64,000 bases of DNA from Marimonas lutisalis. GTDB lineage: Bacteria > Pseudomonadota > Alphaproteobacteria > Rhodobacterales > Rhodobacteraceae. Of the stretch, positions 24,074-33,550 are shown one piece after another. Location: assembly GCF_005434965.1 (NCBI RefSeq), contig NZ_SKCI01000005.1:62001-126000 (forward strand), given 5' to 3'. A model generated the notes under the pieces. The model was given only the letters and a program-made list of their open reading frames with translations, was not told the DNA's origin and did no database searches. The translations under genes were made by a program, and so were the position numbers. Position 1 is the stretch's first letter, and every line of letters starts with the position of its first letter.

Positions 24074-25984
24074 ATGCAACACGCCCGGCACATCGCCGGG
24101 GCACCGCAGGCCGGGGAAGATCTGGGACGCTTCCTCCAAGCCTCCGGAACGCTCACGGCTGGCACACTGCTGTCGGTGCGCGCGCTTCAGGCGCAGTGCC
24201 GCACATCCATTGACCGCATCCTGATCTCCGAGGGCCTGTTGTCGCCTGATGAGGTGGCAACCGCCCTCAGCCGTTTCCACGGCGTTCCGCGCGCGGACCT
24301 GTCGGCACTTCCGCCCGATCCAGAGCTTGCCGGCCTCATCCCGCTGCGCCTTTGCCTGAACAACAGCGCCGTGCCGTGGCGCGTCGACGGCGAGCGCGTG
24401 CAGATCGCCGTCTCCCGTCCCGAGGATTTCGCCCGCGTCCTGAGCTTTATGGACGACGCCGCCCCCCGGGCGGAAATGGTCATCGCCACGGCGTCCGAAA
24501 TCCACGCCGCGCTCGCCCGGCTTCACCGCGAAAAGCTGACTGCCACGGCCTCGGCCCGCGTCCCGGAAAGCGAAAGCTGCCGCGGCTGGGAACGGGCGGG
24601 CCGCGCGCGGCTAGGTCTCACCATCACTCTGCTCGCGGCGCTATTCGCCCTGACCGTTTTCTTTCCGACCCACGTCTTCGCCGCTCTGGCCAGCTGGGCC
24701 GCCTTTACGCTTTTGGTAGCGGCCGGTCTGCGCCTATCGGCCTATATTGCGCACGTTTCGCGCCCGCCCGAAACGCCATCCCCCGATCTCGACCCGGCGA
24801 AACATCCGCTCCCGCGTGTGTCGGTTCTCGTCCCCTTGTTCAAGGAAACCGAGATTGCAGGCGCGCTCGTCCAACGGCTCTCCCGGTTAACCTATCCGAA
24901 ACCGCTGCTGGATATCGTGCTGGTCCTGGAAGAAAACGATCACCTGACACGCGAAACCATCGCCAGCTGCACTTTGCCCCCGTGGATGCGTGTCATCGAA
25001 GTCCCCGAGGGACGCCCGAAGACGAAACCGCGCGCGATGAATTACGCTCTGGATTTCTGTGATGGCGACATCGTCGGCATCTGGGATGCAGAGGACGCCC
25101 CCGACCCCGACCAGGTCAACCGCGTCGTGCAGGAATTTCGCCGCTCGCCCCCCGACGTGGTCTGCCTGCAGGGCGTACTGGATTACTACAACAGTCGCCA
25201 GAACTGGCTCGCCCGCTGCTTCACCATCGAATACGCCGCATGGTTCCGGCTTCTGCTGCCAGGCATGTCGCGAATGGGGTTGTCGATACCGCTGGGCGGC
25301 ACCACGCTCTGGTTTGACCGCACGGTTCTCGAAGAACTTGGCGGTTGGGATGCCCACAACGTGACAGAAGATGCCGATCTGGGGTTTCGCCTGGCCCGAC
25401 ACGGGTACAAGACGCGGGTGATCGAAACTGCCACCGGCGAAGAAGCCAATTGCCGGGTCTGGCCCTGGGTGCGCCAGCGCTCACGCTGGCTCAAGGGCTA
25501 CATGGTCACCTATCTGGTGCATATGCGCGATCCGCTGCTGTTTTACAGGCAGATGGGCCCTCTGAAATTCTGGGGTTTTCAGGCGCATTTCATCGCCGCG
25601 CTCTCGCAATTTATGCTTGCGCCCATCCTGTGGTCCTTCTGGCTGGTCCTGCTCGGGCTTCCGCACCCGCTGGACCCATTCGTGTCGCGAGCATTCCTGA
25701 TCAATCTCGGCATCATTTTCCTGATGGTCGAAATGCTATCGATCCTGATCAATGCCACAGCCGTATCCGGTGCCCGGCATCGGCATCTGCTGGCCTGGGT
25801 GCCAACCATGCATTTTTATTTTCCACTTGGGGCAATCGCCGCCTACAAGGCGCTTTACGGACTCATAGCGCGCCCGTTTTTCTGGGATAAAACCCAGCAC
25901 GGGCACTCACTGGCGCATCAGGAACACGCCTCAGGCGTCGGAAGCGTTGGCGTCCAGCTTCAGTCGGGTGACGAAAGCCTTTGA
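24074..25984 (+). CDS. Membrane glycosyltransferase (GT2) with N-terminal MshEN/GspE-N-like domain
   Basis: A 636-residue protein in three parts. Residues 15-150 resemble the GspE N-terminal/MshEN domain, with leucine-spaced segments LGRFLQASGTLTA and IDRILISEGLLSPDEVATAL. Two membrane helices follow at about 178-225. A processive-type GT2 domain spans 248-480, with VSVLVPLFKE, the sugar-nucleotide acids WDAEDA, the base TEDAD and the acceptor motif QRSRW. More membrane helices follow to residue 595. NfrB in E. coli joins GT2 to such a domain that binds c-di-GMP, so allosteric control is plausible. The polysaccharide is unknown. The 3' end overlaps the convergent regulator by 54 bp. Confidence 0.8.
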   Translation: MQHARHIAGAPQAGEDLGRFLQASGTLTAGTLLSVRALQAQCRTSIDRILISEGLLSPDEVATALSRFHGVPRADLSALPPDPELAGLIPLRLCLNNSAVPWRVDGERVQIAVSRPEDFARVLSFMDDAAPRAEMVIATASEIHAALARLHREKLTATASARVPESESCRGWERAGRARLGLTITLLAALFALTVFFPTHVFAALASWAAFTLLVAAGLRLSAYIAHVSRPPETPSPDLDPAKHPLPRVSVLVPLFKETEIAGALVQRLSRLTYPKPLLDIVLVLEENDHLTRETIASCTLPPWMRVIEVPEGRPKTKPRAMNYALDFCDGDIVGIWDAEDAPDPDQVNRVVQEFRRSPPDVVCLQGVLDYYNSRQNWLARCFTIEYAAWFRLLLPGMSRMGLSIPLGGTTLWFDRTVLEELGGWDAHNVTEDADLGFRLARHGYKTRVIETATGEEANCRVWPWVRQRSRWLKGYMVTYLVHMRDPLLFYRQMGPLKFWGFQAHFIAALSQFMLAPILWSFWLVLLGLPHPLDPFVSRAFLINLGIIFLMVEMLSILINATAVSGARHRHLLAWVPTMHFYFPLGAIAAYKALYGLIARPFFWDKTQHGHSLAHQEHASGVGSVGVQLQSGDESL

Positions 25985-26578
25985 AATGTGATCCTTCAGC
26001 GCTTCCTGCGCCGCCTGCTCGTCGCGCGCCTCGATCGCGCTGACTATCGCGTCATGCTCGGCCAGCGCCGTCTCGCTGCGCCCCTCAACGGCCAGCGATG
26101 TTGTCGCCATAAGCGCCATGGACTGATGCACGAGGTCCAGTTGCTGAACCAGGAAGCGGTTGTGCGAGGCCAGGTGCAACTGTCGGTGAAACCTCCGGTT
26201 GGCCCTTGCAAGGGCCGATGGATCATCGACAAGGGCGCGGTCCTCCTCGACCATGTCGCGCAGAACGCGCACCTCTTCTTCTGTCGCATGCCTTGCGGCC
26301 AACCGGGCCGCCAACCCCTCCAGCTCGGCCCTTACCACATAGAGTTCGGACAACTGGTTATGGTCGAGTGATGCCACGATCAGGCTGCGCCCGTCGCGTC
26401 TGAGAAGTTGTTGGGTTTCAAGCCTCTGCAGCGCTTCACGGATCGGGGTGCGGGAGACTCCGAACCTCTCTGCCAGGTCGCTCTCGACCAGCCTATCTCC
26501 CGGCTTGAACTCCCCCAGGTCGATCGCTTCAAGCAGAAGCGAATAGGCGTCTTTCTGCGCTGTCTTGGCCTCTTTCAT
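25931..26578 (-). CDS. GntR-family transcriptional regulator (FadR/FCD subfamily)
   Basis: A 215-residue regulator. The N-terminal winged helix has RLVESDLAERFGVSRTPIREALQRL, seen here as the ESDLAERFGVSRTPIREAL helix-turn-helix at about residues 30-50. The C-terminal FCD ligand domain has metal-binding-type positions in HRQLHLASHNRFL and DHISKAFVTR. Family members sense organic acids. I start at ATG 26578 (MKEAKTAQ), after GGGGAGAGAGG. It is divergent from the HAD phosphatase by 107 bp, and its coding end overlaps the glycosyltransferase 3' end on the other strand. Confidence 0.87.
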   Translation of the reverse strand: MKEAKTAQKDAYSLLLEAIDLGEFKPGDRLVESDLAERFGVSRTPIREALQRLETQQLLRRDGRSLIVASLDHNQLSELYVVRAELEGLAARLAARHATEEEVRVLRDMVEEDRALVDDPSALARANRRFHRQLHLASHNRFLVQQLDLVHQSMALMATTSLAVEGRSETALAEHDAIVSAIEARDEQAAQEALKDHISKAFVTRLKLDANASDA

Positions 26579-26684
26579 CCTCTCTCCCCTGCGGTTTCGC
26601 GCAGTCGGAGTAGACCCGCAAAACACCCGGGCTTCAACCCTGCTGATCGTTGCCTTTGCCCGAACGGCGCGGTAGTTTTCGCGC

Positions 26685-27332
26685 ATGCCAAAGGACCTGT
26701 TTTCTCACGTCGCTTTCTGGGTCTTCGATCTCGACAACACGCTTTATCCGCCACAGGCGCGGCTGTTCGACCAGATCGAGGTGAAAATGACCCGGTACGT
26801 CATGGATGCGCTCGGCGTGGATCGCGCACGGGCGGACCACCTGCGCAAGTATTACTGGCGCAAATACGGCACCACTCTCGCAGGTCTCATGCAGGAACAT
26901 GGCGTCGATCCCGCGCCCTACCTGACCGATGTTCACGAGATATCGCTCGACCACCTTGAACCCGATCCCGGCCTGCGCCGCGGCATCTCGGCACTGCCCG
27001 GGAGAAAAATCGTCTACACCAACGGAACCGCCCCCTATGCCGAACGCGTGATCGCAGCGAGGGGCCTTGAAGGCGCGTTCGACGCTGTTTACGGGGTCGA
27101 GCACGCCGACTTTCACCCCAAACCCCATGAGCAAGCATTCGAACGTGTCTTCGCACGCGATGGGCTGGACCCGAAACGCGGTGCGATGTTCGAGGACGAC
27201 GCCCGCAACCTCGCGGTTCCGCATGCTCTCGGGATGCGAACAGTTCACGTTGCACCAGCACCGGAATCTGCCGATCACGTGCATCATCACACCGATGATC
27301 TGACCGGTTTCATCGTCCGCCTGACCGATTGA
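26685..27332 (+). CDS. HAD-superfamily hydrolase, pyrimidine 5'-nucleotidase type
   Basis: A 215-residue phosphatase of the haloacid dehalogenase superfamily. Motif I is FDLDNTLYPP (the two Asp are the nucleophile and acid), motif II is YTNGT, and motif III/IV is FEDDARNL. The ligand-cap helices between motifs I and II match the SDT1-type pyrimidine 5'-nucleotidase subgroup, which dephosphorylates UMP and CMP. Substrate preference is inferred from the subfamily. It begins at ATG 26685, divergent from the GntR regulator. Confidence 0.85.
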   Translation: MPKDLFSHVAFWVFDLDNTLYPPQARLFDQIEVKMTRYVMDALGVDRARADHLRKYYWRKYGTTLAGLMQEHGVDPAPYLTDVHEISLDHLEPDPGLRRGISALPGRKIVYTNGTAPYAERVIAARGLEGAFDAVYGVEHADFHPKPHEQAFERVFARDGLDPKRGAMFEDDARNLAVPHALGMRTVHVAPAPESADHVHHHTDDLTGFIVRLTD

Positions 27333-27447
27333 TTTTTATGAATTTTCCACAATTGGGCAAACGGTCGCGCTGCGGCAATGTGTACCTTTAATTCAATAAT
27401 CCGAATGTTATGTCAGCCTTCTAATCACTCAACAGGATGAGGCACAC

Positions 27448-27663
27448 ATGACCCTTGCAGACACCACTCCCGCCCCCGGAACCAATGCACATACCGGAGG
27501 CGACGAAACCAATTTGGCGATGAAGATCATTTTCACGGTTCTTGTGCTCCTCGCCGCCTGGGGCGTGTCGATCTATACATGGGGCGTTCCCGGTCTCTAC
27601 ATCCCTGCCCTTGCTACCGTACCCTTCATGTACCTCCTGCTGGTGACCATCGCGAAGGGTTGA
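27448..27663 (+). CDS. Small two-helix membrane protein of unknown function
   Basis: A 71-residue protein with a polar, threonine-rich N-terminus (to about residue 23) and two hydrophobic helices, about 26-43 and 49-67, separated by YTWGVPGL. I do not recognise the family. The start ATG 27448 has a weak AGGATGAGG site upstream. It is preceded by 115 bp of AT-rich intergenic DNA and followed 72 bp later by a UbiH-like gene; whether they form an operon is unclear. Confidence 0.6.
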   Translation: MTLADTTPAPGTNAHTGGDETNLAMKIIFTVLVLLAAWGVSIYTWGVPGLYIPALATVPFMYLLLVTIAKG

Positions 27664-27735
27664 CCGCTGCGGTCAGGATGCCGCTTGGACTTCGCCAAGC
27701 AAGCGGGATAGATTCGCGCCAGGAGGGCATCCGAC

Positions 27736-28938
27736 ATGGCAAAATGCGACTTTGACATTGTTGTGTCCGGCGGCGGTGTCGCCGGACTGACCGCTGCCGC
27801 CGTCTTCGGAACTGCGGGCTTTTCAGTGCTCTGCGTCGATCCCACGCCGCCGGTCGTTGAGCGCGATGCCGAGGGCTCGGACTTGCGCACCACCGCCTTT
27901 CTTCAGCCGTCTCGCGATCTTCTCGATTTCGCCGGCCTGTGGACACGGCTGAAGCCCCACGCCGCGCCACTTCAGATCATGCGGATTGTCGACGCGGGCG
28001 GACCCGTTGCCGAACCGAGGCTGACCAAGGATTTCGATGCGGGCGATATCTCGGATCAGCCATTTGGCTGGAACCTGCCGAACTGGCTCCTTCGGCGCGA
28101 AATGGTGGCTCGGCTCGGCGAGATGCCGAATGTCGAGTTTCGTCCGGGCACGGGCTTTGCCGGGATTTTCACCCGGGAAGCGGAAGCCCGTGTAAGCCTG
28201 AGCGACGAAAGCAAGGTCAGCGCAAGGCTTGTCATCGCAGCAGACGGACGCAACTCTCCGGTTCGCGCAGCAACCGGCATCCCGGTGAAAACAACACGTT
28301 ACGGACAAAAGGCACTGGCCTTTGCCGTCACTCATCCAATTCCGCATGAAAACGTTTCAACTGAAATCCACCGCTCGGGCGGGCCTTTCACGCTTGTTCC
28401 CCTGCCCGACTACAAAGGCATGCCTTCATCCGCGATCGTTTGGATGGAGCGCGGCCCTGAAGTGCTTCGTCTTGCCAATCTCGAGGTGGACGCCTTCGAA
28501 GAGGCGATGAACGAACGTTCCTGTCGGATGTTCGGGCCCTTGACGCTGGCATCTCGGCGGACGGTCTGGCCGATCATCAGCCAGTTGGCCGAGCGGATGT
28601 ATGCGGAACGCACTGCGCTGGTCGCCGAGGCGGCACATGTGGTGCCGCCCATCGGGGCGCAAGGTCTGAACATGTCACTTGCCGATATGCGGGTGCTTCT
28701 GGACCTTGCTCAGGCCAATCCTGATCGACTGGGCAACCGAACGATGCTGGAAACCTACCATCGCCGCCGTCATTTCGAAGTGCGCGCCCGCGTCACCGGG
28801 ATCGACCTGCTGAACCGCGCCTCGATGATTGAAGCCCAGCCCCTGCGCGATGTTCGGGCGGCAGGGCTGAACGCTATCTATTCACTTGGCCCGGTGCGAA
28901 AGACGATGATGCAAATGGGCCTTGGCGCAAGAAGCTAG
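27736..28938 (+). CDS. UbiH/UbiF-type FAD-dependent monooxygenase
   Basis: A 400-residue flavoprotein with the FAD-binding GxGxxG motif (VSGGGVAGLTAA, residues 10-21), the DG motif AADGRNSPVR near 170, and the GD-type C-terminal segment AEAAHVVPPIGAQGLNMSLAD. This places it in the UbiH/UbiF/VisC/COQ6 group that hydroxylates the ubiquinone ring, including alphaproteobacterial UbiL. The exact ring position cannot be read. The DG and GD motifs are intact. It ends 8 bp from the convergent aminotransferase gene. Confidence 0.85.
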   Translation: MAKCDFDIVVSGGGVAGLTAAAVFGTAGFSVLCVDPTPPVVERDAEGSDLRTTAFLQPSRDLLDFAGLWTRLKPHAAPLQIMRIVDAGGPVAEPRLTKDFDAGDISDQPFGWNLPNWLLRREMVARLGEMPNVEFRPGTGFAGIFTREAEARVSLSDESKVSARLVIAADGRNSPVRAATGIPVKTTRYGQKALAFAVTHPIPHENVSTEIHRSGGPFTLVPLPDYKGMPSSAIVWMERGPEVLRLANLEVDAFEEAMNERSCRMFGPLTLASRRTVWPIISQLAERMYAERTALVAEAAHVVPPIGAQGLNMSLADMRVLLDLAQANPDRLGNRTMLETYHRRRHFEVRARVTGIDLLNRASMIEAQPLRDVRAAGLNAIYSLGPVRKTMMQMGLGARS

Positions 28939-28945
28939 CCTTGGC

Positions 28946-30073
28946 TCAGAGAACCTGATCCAGAGCACTCTCCAATCGTTTGAGAGTGGCCGGCACATCA
29001 TAGAGCTTGTCCAGCCCAAACAGCCCCAGGCGGAACGTGCTGAAACCTTCAGGCTCATCACAGGCCAGCGGAACACCGGCGGCGATTTGCACGCCGAGAG
29101 CGGCGAACTTTTTACCGTTCTGCACGTCGGGATCATTCGTATAGCTGACAACGACCCCTGGCGCACCGAAGCCTTCTGCTGCGACGGATTGCACGCCGCG
29201 CTTGGCCAGCATATCGCGCACAGCATTGCCAAGTTCCCATTGGGCGTTGCGCAGTTTTTCAAACCCGTAGTCGCGGGTTTCGGTCATCGTATCGCGGAAG
29301 GCCCGAAGGGCATCGGTGGGCATGGTGGCGTGATAGGCGTGGCCACCGTCTTCGTAAGCCTTCATGATCGAGCGCCATTTCTTCAGGTCCAGCGCAAAAC
29401 TGTCTGAAGCAGTCTTGTCGAGCCTATCGAGTGCACGGCCCGACATCATGACCAGCCCGGCCGATGGCGACGCCGACCAGCCCTTTTGCGGTGCGGAAAT
29501 CAGGACATCCACGCCGGTTGCCTTCATGTCGACCCACACCGCGCCGCTGGCGATACAGTCCAGAACCATCAGTGCGCCCACGTCATGCGCAGCGTCGGCC
29601 AACGCGCGAATGTAGTCGTCCGGCAGGATAAGACCGGCAGACGTTTCGACATGCGGCGCGAATACCACGTCGGGTTTTGCCTCGCGAATGGCGGCTGTCA
29701 CCTCGTCGATGGGGGCAGGTGCAAACGGGGCCGTCGGCCCATTTCCGGTCTGGCGAGCCTTGAAAACCGTTGTTTTCTGGGTGAAATCGCCTGCCTCGAA
29801 GATCTGGCTCCAACGGTAGGAGAACCAGCCGTTCCGAATGATCATTGCATGGGCATCATGGCCAAACTGGCGCGCCACGGATTCCATCCCGTATGTGCCC
29901 CCACCGGGCACGAGCGCAACCCCGTCTGCGCTATAGACCTCCTTCAGCATCGAGGAAATGTCGCGCATAACCTGCTGGAATGCGGCTGACATATGGTTAA
30001 GCGAGCGGTCGGTGAACACCACCGAAAACTCGAGCAGCCCATCAGGATCCACGGTGTCAAGCAAGGCGGCCAT
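28946..30073 (-). CDS. Class V (PLP-dependent) aminotransferase
   Basis: A 375-residue protein of the class V aminotransferase family. The PLP-binding lysine lies in ISAPQKGWSASP near residue 188. The glycine-rich phosphate site is PGGGTYGMESVARQF, and an Asp-Cys pair precedes the second active-site region (MVLDCIASGAVW). The family includes serine-glyoxylate and alanine-glyoxylate aminotransferases; the substrate cannot be fixed. It is divergent from the EF-hand/Hint gene, sharing a 207-bp AT-rich region. The start ATG 30073 follows GGAGATTG. Confidence 0.86.
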   Translation of the reverse strand: MAALLDTVDPDGLLEFSVVFTDRSLNHMSAAFQQVMRDISSMLKEVYSADGVALVPGGGTYGMESVARQFGHDAHAMIIRNGWFSYRWSQIFEAGDFTQKTTVFKARQTGNGPTAPFAPAPIDEVTAAIREAKPDVVFAPHVETSAGLILPDDYIRALADAAHDVGALMVLDCIASGAVWVDMKATGVDVLISAPQKGWSASPSAGLVMMSGRALDRLDKTASDSFALDLKKWRSIMKAYEDGGHAYHATMPTDALRAFRDTMTETRDYGFEKLRNAQWELGNAVRDMLAKRGVQSVAAEGFGAPGVVVSYTNDPDVQNGKKFAALGVQIAAGVPLACDEPEGFSTFRLGLFGLDKLYDVPATLKRLESALDQVL

Positions 30074-30169
30074 TGGTCAATCTCCTGTTCCAGATCGCGC
30101 ATTTCAGTGCATCTGAGCCGCGATTTGCGGGAAATGCAATCTCAGGCCACCGCGCGCTATCGCCGCGCC

Positions 30170-30233
30170 TGCCCCAATTTCGCCACAATCTGGCCCAATT
30201 TAGCACCAAGTTTGACGACAATTTGGCCTCAAT
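30170..30233. repeat. Short iterated AT-rich words in a divergent promoter
   Basis: Within 64 bp the words CCCAATTT (twice), CACAATCTGGCC and CAATTTGGCC occur, a loose iteration of CAAtTTgGCC spaced about 22 bp (two helical turns). They lie between divergent genes and could be a regulator-binding array. The spacing and match are approximate. Confidence 0.35.
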
Positions 30234-30280
30234 CGAGCAAAAAACAACATATGCGGGGCTATCCCGCAGGATAGACAGGC

Positions 30281-31375
30281 ATGGCCGACACAACACTTTT
30301 GTTGAACGGTTTCAGTATTCTTGGTGATCCCCAAACAAACAGTAACGCCAGCAACGGCGGAGAATTCATGGTACATGACGGTGAAGCGGTGTTTGAAGCC
30401 GATGATATCGTCATGTTCCAGGTCGAAGGCGCCAACCCGGATGGATCGCTGAACGAGAACTCTGTAATTGTCGGCATCATCGTCTATGACAACGCTAGCG
30501 ATTACTACAACGAAACCCCCAAATACACCTACTCGGCCTCCCCCGGGGCGCCCATCGACACCGGACGCAACAACATGGGAGACCGCTATCTCGAGTTCGA
30601 TGCCTCAAGCCTCACCTCGACCGACCCAGGCGCGCCAACTCTGGATGAAATGGCCTTATTTGGGGGAGTGGACATTCTGGCGGCGCTCAACAGCGGTCCT
30701 GGCCCCTATGAAATCCCGACCAACGAGGACATCGACTATAACGGCGATGGTATCATCACGCCGGACGAACAGGGTGACGGTGTTTTCAGTAGTGAAATCA
30801 GTCTCTTGGCTTCGATCTGTTTTTGTCGTGGCACACTTATCGAGACACCCGGGGGGCCCCGCGCAATTGAAACCCTGAAAATCGGGGACCGTGTTATTAC
30901 ACTTGACCATGGCGCCCAGAAGATCCGGTGGATTGGTGGTAGTGCTATACGCGGAACTGGTGCAAACGCACCTGTACGGATCAGGCCCGGTGCCCTGGGC
31001 AATGTCCGCGAGCTCTGGGTGTCGCAAAACCACAGGATGCTGATCACAGGGGCTTGGGCTGAACTCTTGTTCGGGCAGGAACAGGTGTTGGTCGCTGCAA
31101 AACACCTCGTCAATGACGACACGATCAGGATCGTACCGAAGGCAAAGGTCGAGTATTTCCATTTCCTGTTCGACGATCATCAGATCGTCTTTGCAGAGGC
31201 CTGCCCGACAGAAAGCCTGTTTCCCGGCAAGCAGACGTTGAAATCATTGAACGACACGGAACGCGATGAAATCATTTCGCTTTTCCCCGATCTGGAAACA
31301 AGGGACGACGGCGCGCCAATGTCGCGCTATGCATTGAAAGCCTTTGAGGCCGAGGCCTTGCGGCGCGTGGCTTAA
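30281..31375 (+). CDS. Hint-domain protein with a canonical EF-hand loop
   Basis: A 364-residue protein. Residues 1-148 have no recognised domain and are Asp/Asn/Gly rich. Residues 152-163 form a textbook EF-hand calcium loop (DYNGDGIITPDE). The Hint domain starts at SICFCRGTLIETPGG (Cys180 as the expected nucleophile) and runs through IGDRVITLDHG and WVSQNHRML to about 320. In Rhodobacteraceae, Hint proteins are often Ca-binding secreted proteins, but the C-terminal export repeats and a signal peptide are absent. The GC content seems lower than average. It overlaps the convergent Lrp gene by 4 bp. Confidence 0.75.
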   Translation: MADTTLLLNGFSILGDPQTNSNASNGGEFMVHDGEAVFEADDIVMFQVEGANPDGSLNENSVIVGIIVYDNASDYYNETPKYTYSASPGAPIDTGRNNMGDRYLEFDASSLTSTDPGAPTLDEMALFGGVDILAALNSGPGPYEIPTNEDIDYNGDGIITPDEQGDGVFSSEISLLASICFCRGTLIETPGGPRAIETLKIGDRVITLDHGAQKIRWIGGSAIRGTGANAPVRIRPGALGNVRELWVSQNHRMLITGAWAELLFGQEQVLVAAKHLVNDDTIRIVPKAKVEYFHFLFDDHQIVFAEACPTESLFPGKQTLKSLNDTERDEIISLFPDLETRDDGAPMSRYALKAFEAEALRRVA

Positions 31376-31830
31376 CCCAACGGTCCGGGACGCCTTTCTT
31401 CGCTCAGCAGAACGTTTGCCTCGACATCGCCTGCCCCGGGCAGGGTCATGATCCGGCGGCGCAGGACGCGTTCGAAATCGGGGATGTCGCGGGCAACGAC
31501 GCGCAGGCGGTAATCGTACAGGCCCAGGACGTGTTCGACGGTCTGCACCTCGGGAATGGCCGACACAGCGCGTTCGAAATCTTCCAATGAAACCCGGCCC
31601 TTAGTGGCAAGTTTCACGCCCAGAAACACCGTCACGCCGAACCCCAGCTTCTCCTTGTCGAGAACGAGGCGTCGGCGGGCAATGACGCCGCTTTCATAGA
31701 AGCGGTTGATCCTGCGCCAGGTTTGCGGTTGCGAAAGGCCAAGGCGGCGGCCGAGCGCCCCGGCACTGAGCTTGGCATCATGGGCCAGTGCATTCAGAAT
31801 CTGCCGGTCAATTTCATCAAGCTCGATCAT
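31372..31830 (-). CDS. Lrp/AsnC-family transcriptional regulator 1
   Basis: A 152-residue regulator. The N-terminal helix-turn-helix (LSAGALGRRLGLSQPQTWRRINRF) opens with DEIDRQILNAL, and the C-terminal RAM/AsnC ligand domain runs through AVSAIPEVQTVEHVLGLYDYRL. Lrp-type proteins sense amino acids and bend DNA. Its start codon overlaps the stop of the upstream Lrp gene by 4 bp (ATGA), so the two are translationally coupled. The pair is divergent from ilvC, suggesting amino-acid control. Confidence 0.9.
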   Translation of the reverse strand: MIELDEIDRQILNALAHDAKLSAGALGRRLGLSQPQTWRRINRFYESGVIARRRLVLDKEKLGFGVTVFLGVKLATKGRVSLEDFERAVSAIPEVQTVEHVLGLYDYRLRVVARDIPDFERVLRRRIMTLPGAGDVEANVLLSEERRPGPLG

Positions 31831-32282
31831 ACCGGCAGGACCTCGTCGCTCTTGATCCTCGCGACATGCATCAGCGCCTCGATATCGGCGATGTGCGGCA
31901 ATGTCAGGATACGGTCGCGATAAACCTGTTGATACTGCGCCATATCCCGGGCGATGACCGAAAGGCGCGTGTCCACACGCCCAAGAAATGTTTGTATTTC
32001 TATAACTTCCGGCACTTCCCGTGCAGCTGCGATGAACTCGTCAAAGGCCCGGGGCTGAGTTTTGTCCAGCGTGATGCGCAGGCTTACCTCGACCGAGTAG
32101 CCAAGCGCCTGCCAGTCGATCACAGCCTCCTGGCCGAGGATGATTCCCGCCGATTCCATTTTCTCGACCCGCCGCCAACACGCCGCCGCCGACAGTCCGC
32201 AGCGCTCGGCGAGGGTGGAATTGGTGATGTCGGGCGCGGATTGGAGGTGGCGCAGGATACGGCGGTCGATGTCGTCAAGCAT
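31827..32282 (-). CDS. Lrp/AsnC-family transcriptional regulator 2
   Basis: A 151-residue paralogue-type Lrp regulator starting LDDIDRRILRHLQ. The DNA-binding helix is NSTLAERCGLSAAACWRRVEKM, and the ligand domain includes AAREVPEVIEIQTFLGRVDTRL. It is the first gene of a two-regulator operon and lies 164 bp from the divergent ilvC. The AT-rich stretch at 32308-32345 between them is a plausible binding region. The two regulators may form mixed octamers, which is inference. Confidence 0.9.
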   Translation of the reverse strand: MLDDIDRRILRHLQSAPDITNSTLAERCGLSAAACWRRVEKMESAGIILGQEAVIDWQALGYSVEVSLRITLDKTQPRAFDEFIAAAREVPEVIEIQTFLGRVDTRLSVIARDMAQYQQVYRDRILTLPHIADIEALMHVARIKSDEVLPV

Positions 32283-32392
32283 GAGTCTCTCGGCTCTTGG
32301 CTATCTTGCGAATGATTATTTCAGTTTTCAGCAAAACTCAACAATCACGGCAAATTTCATCGGCGGAACCTGTCTATGATCGCGCCCTGTAG

Positions 32393-33469
<1,077 letters not shown>

Positions 33470-33550
33470 TACCGATCTTACGGTTCAGACCAAAACGATT
33501 GCGATTGACCTCGGCCCCGTGCCGGGGTCAATTCGTTTCGAGGAGGAGAC

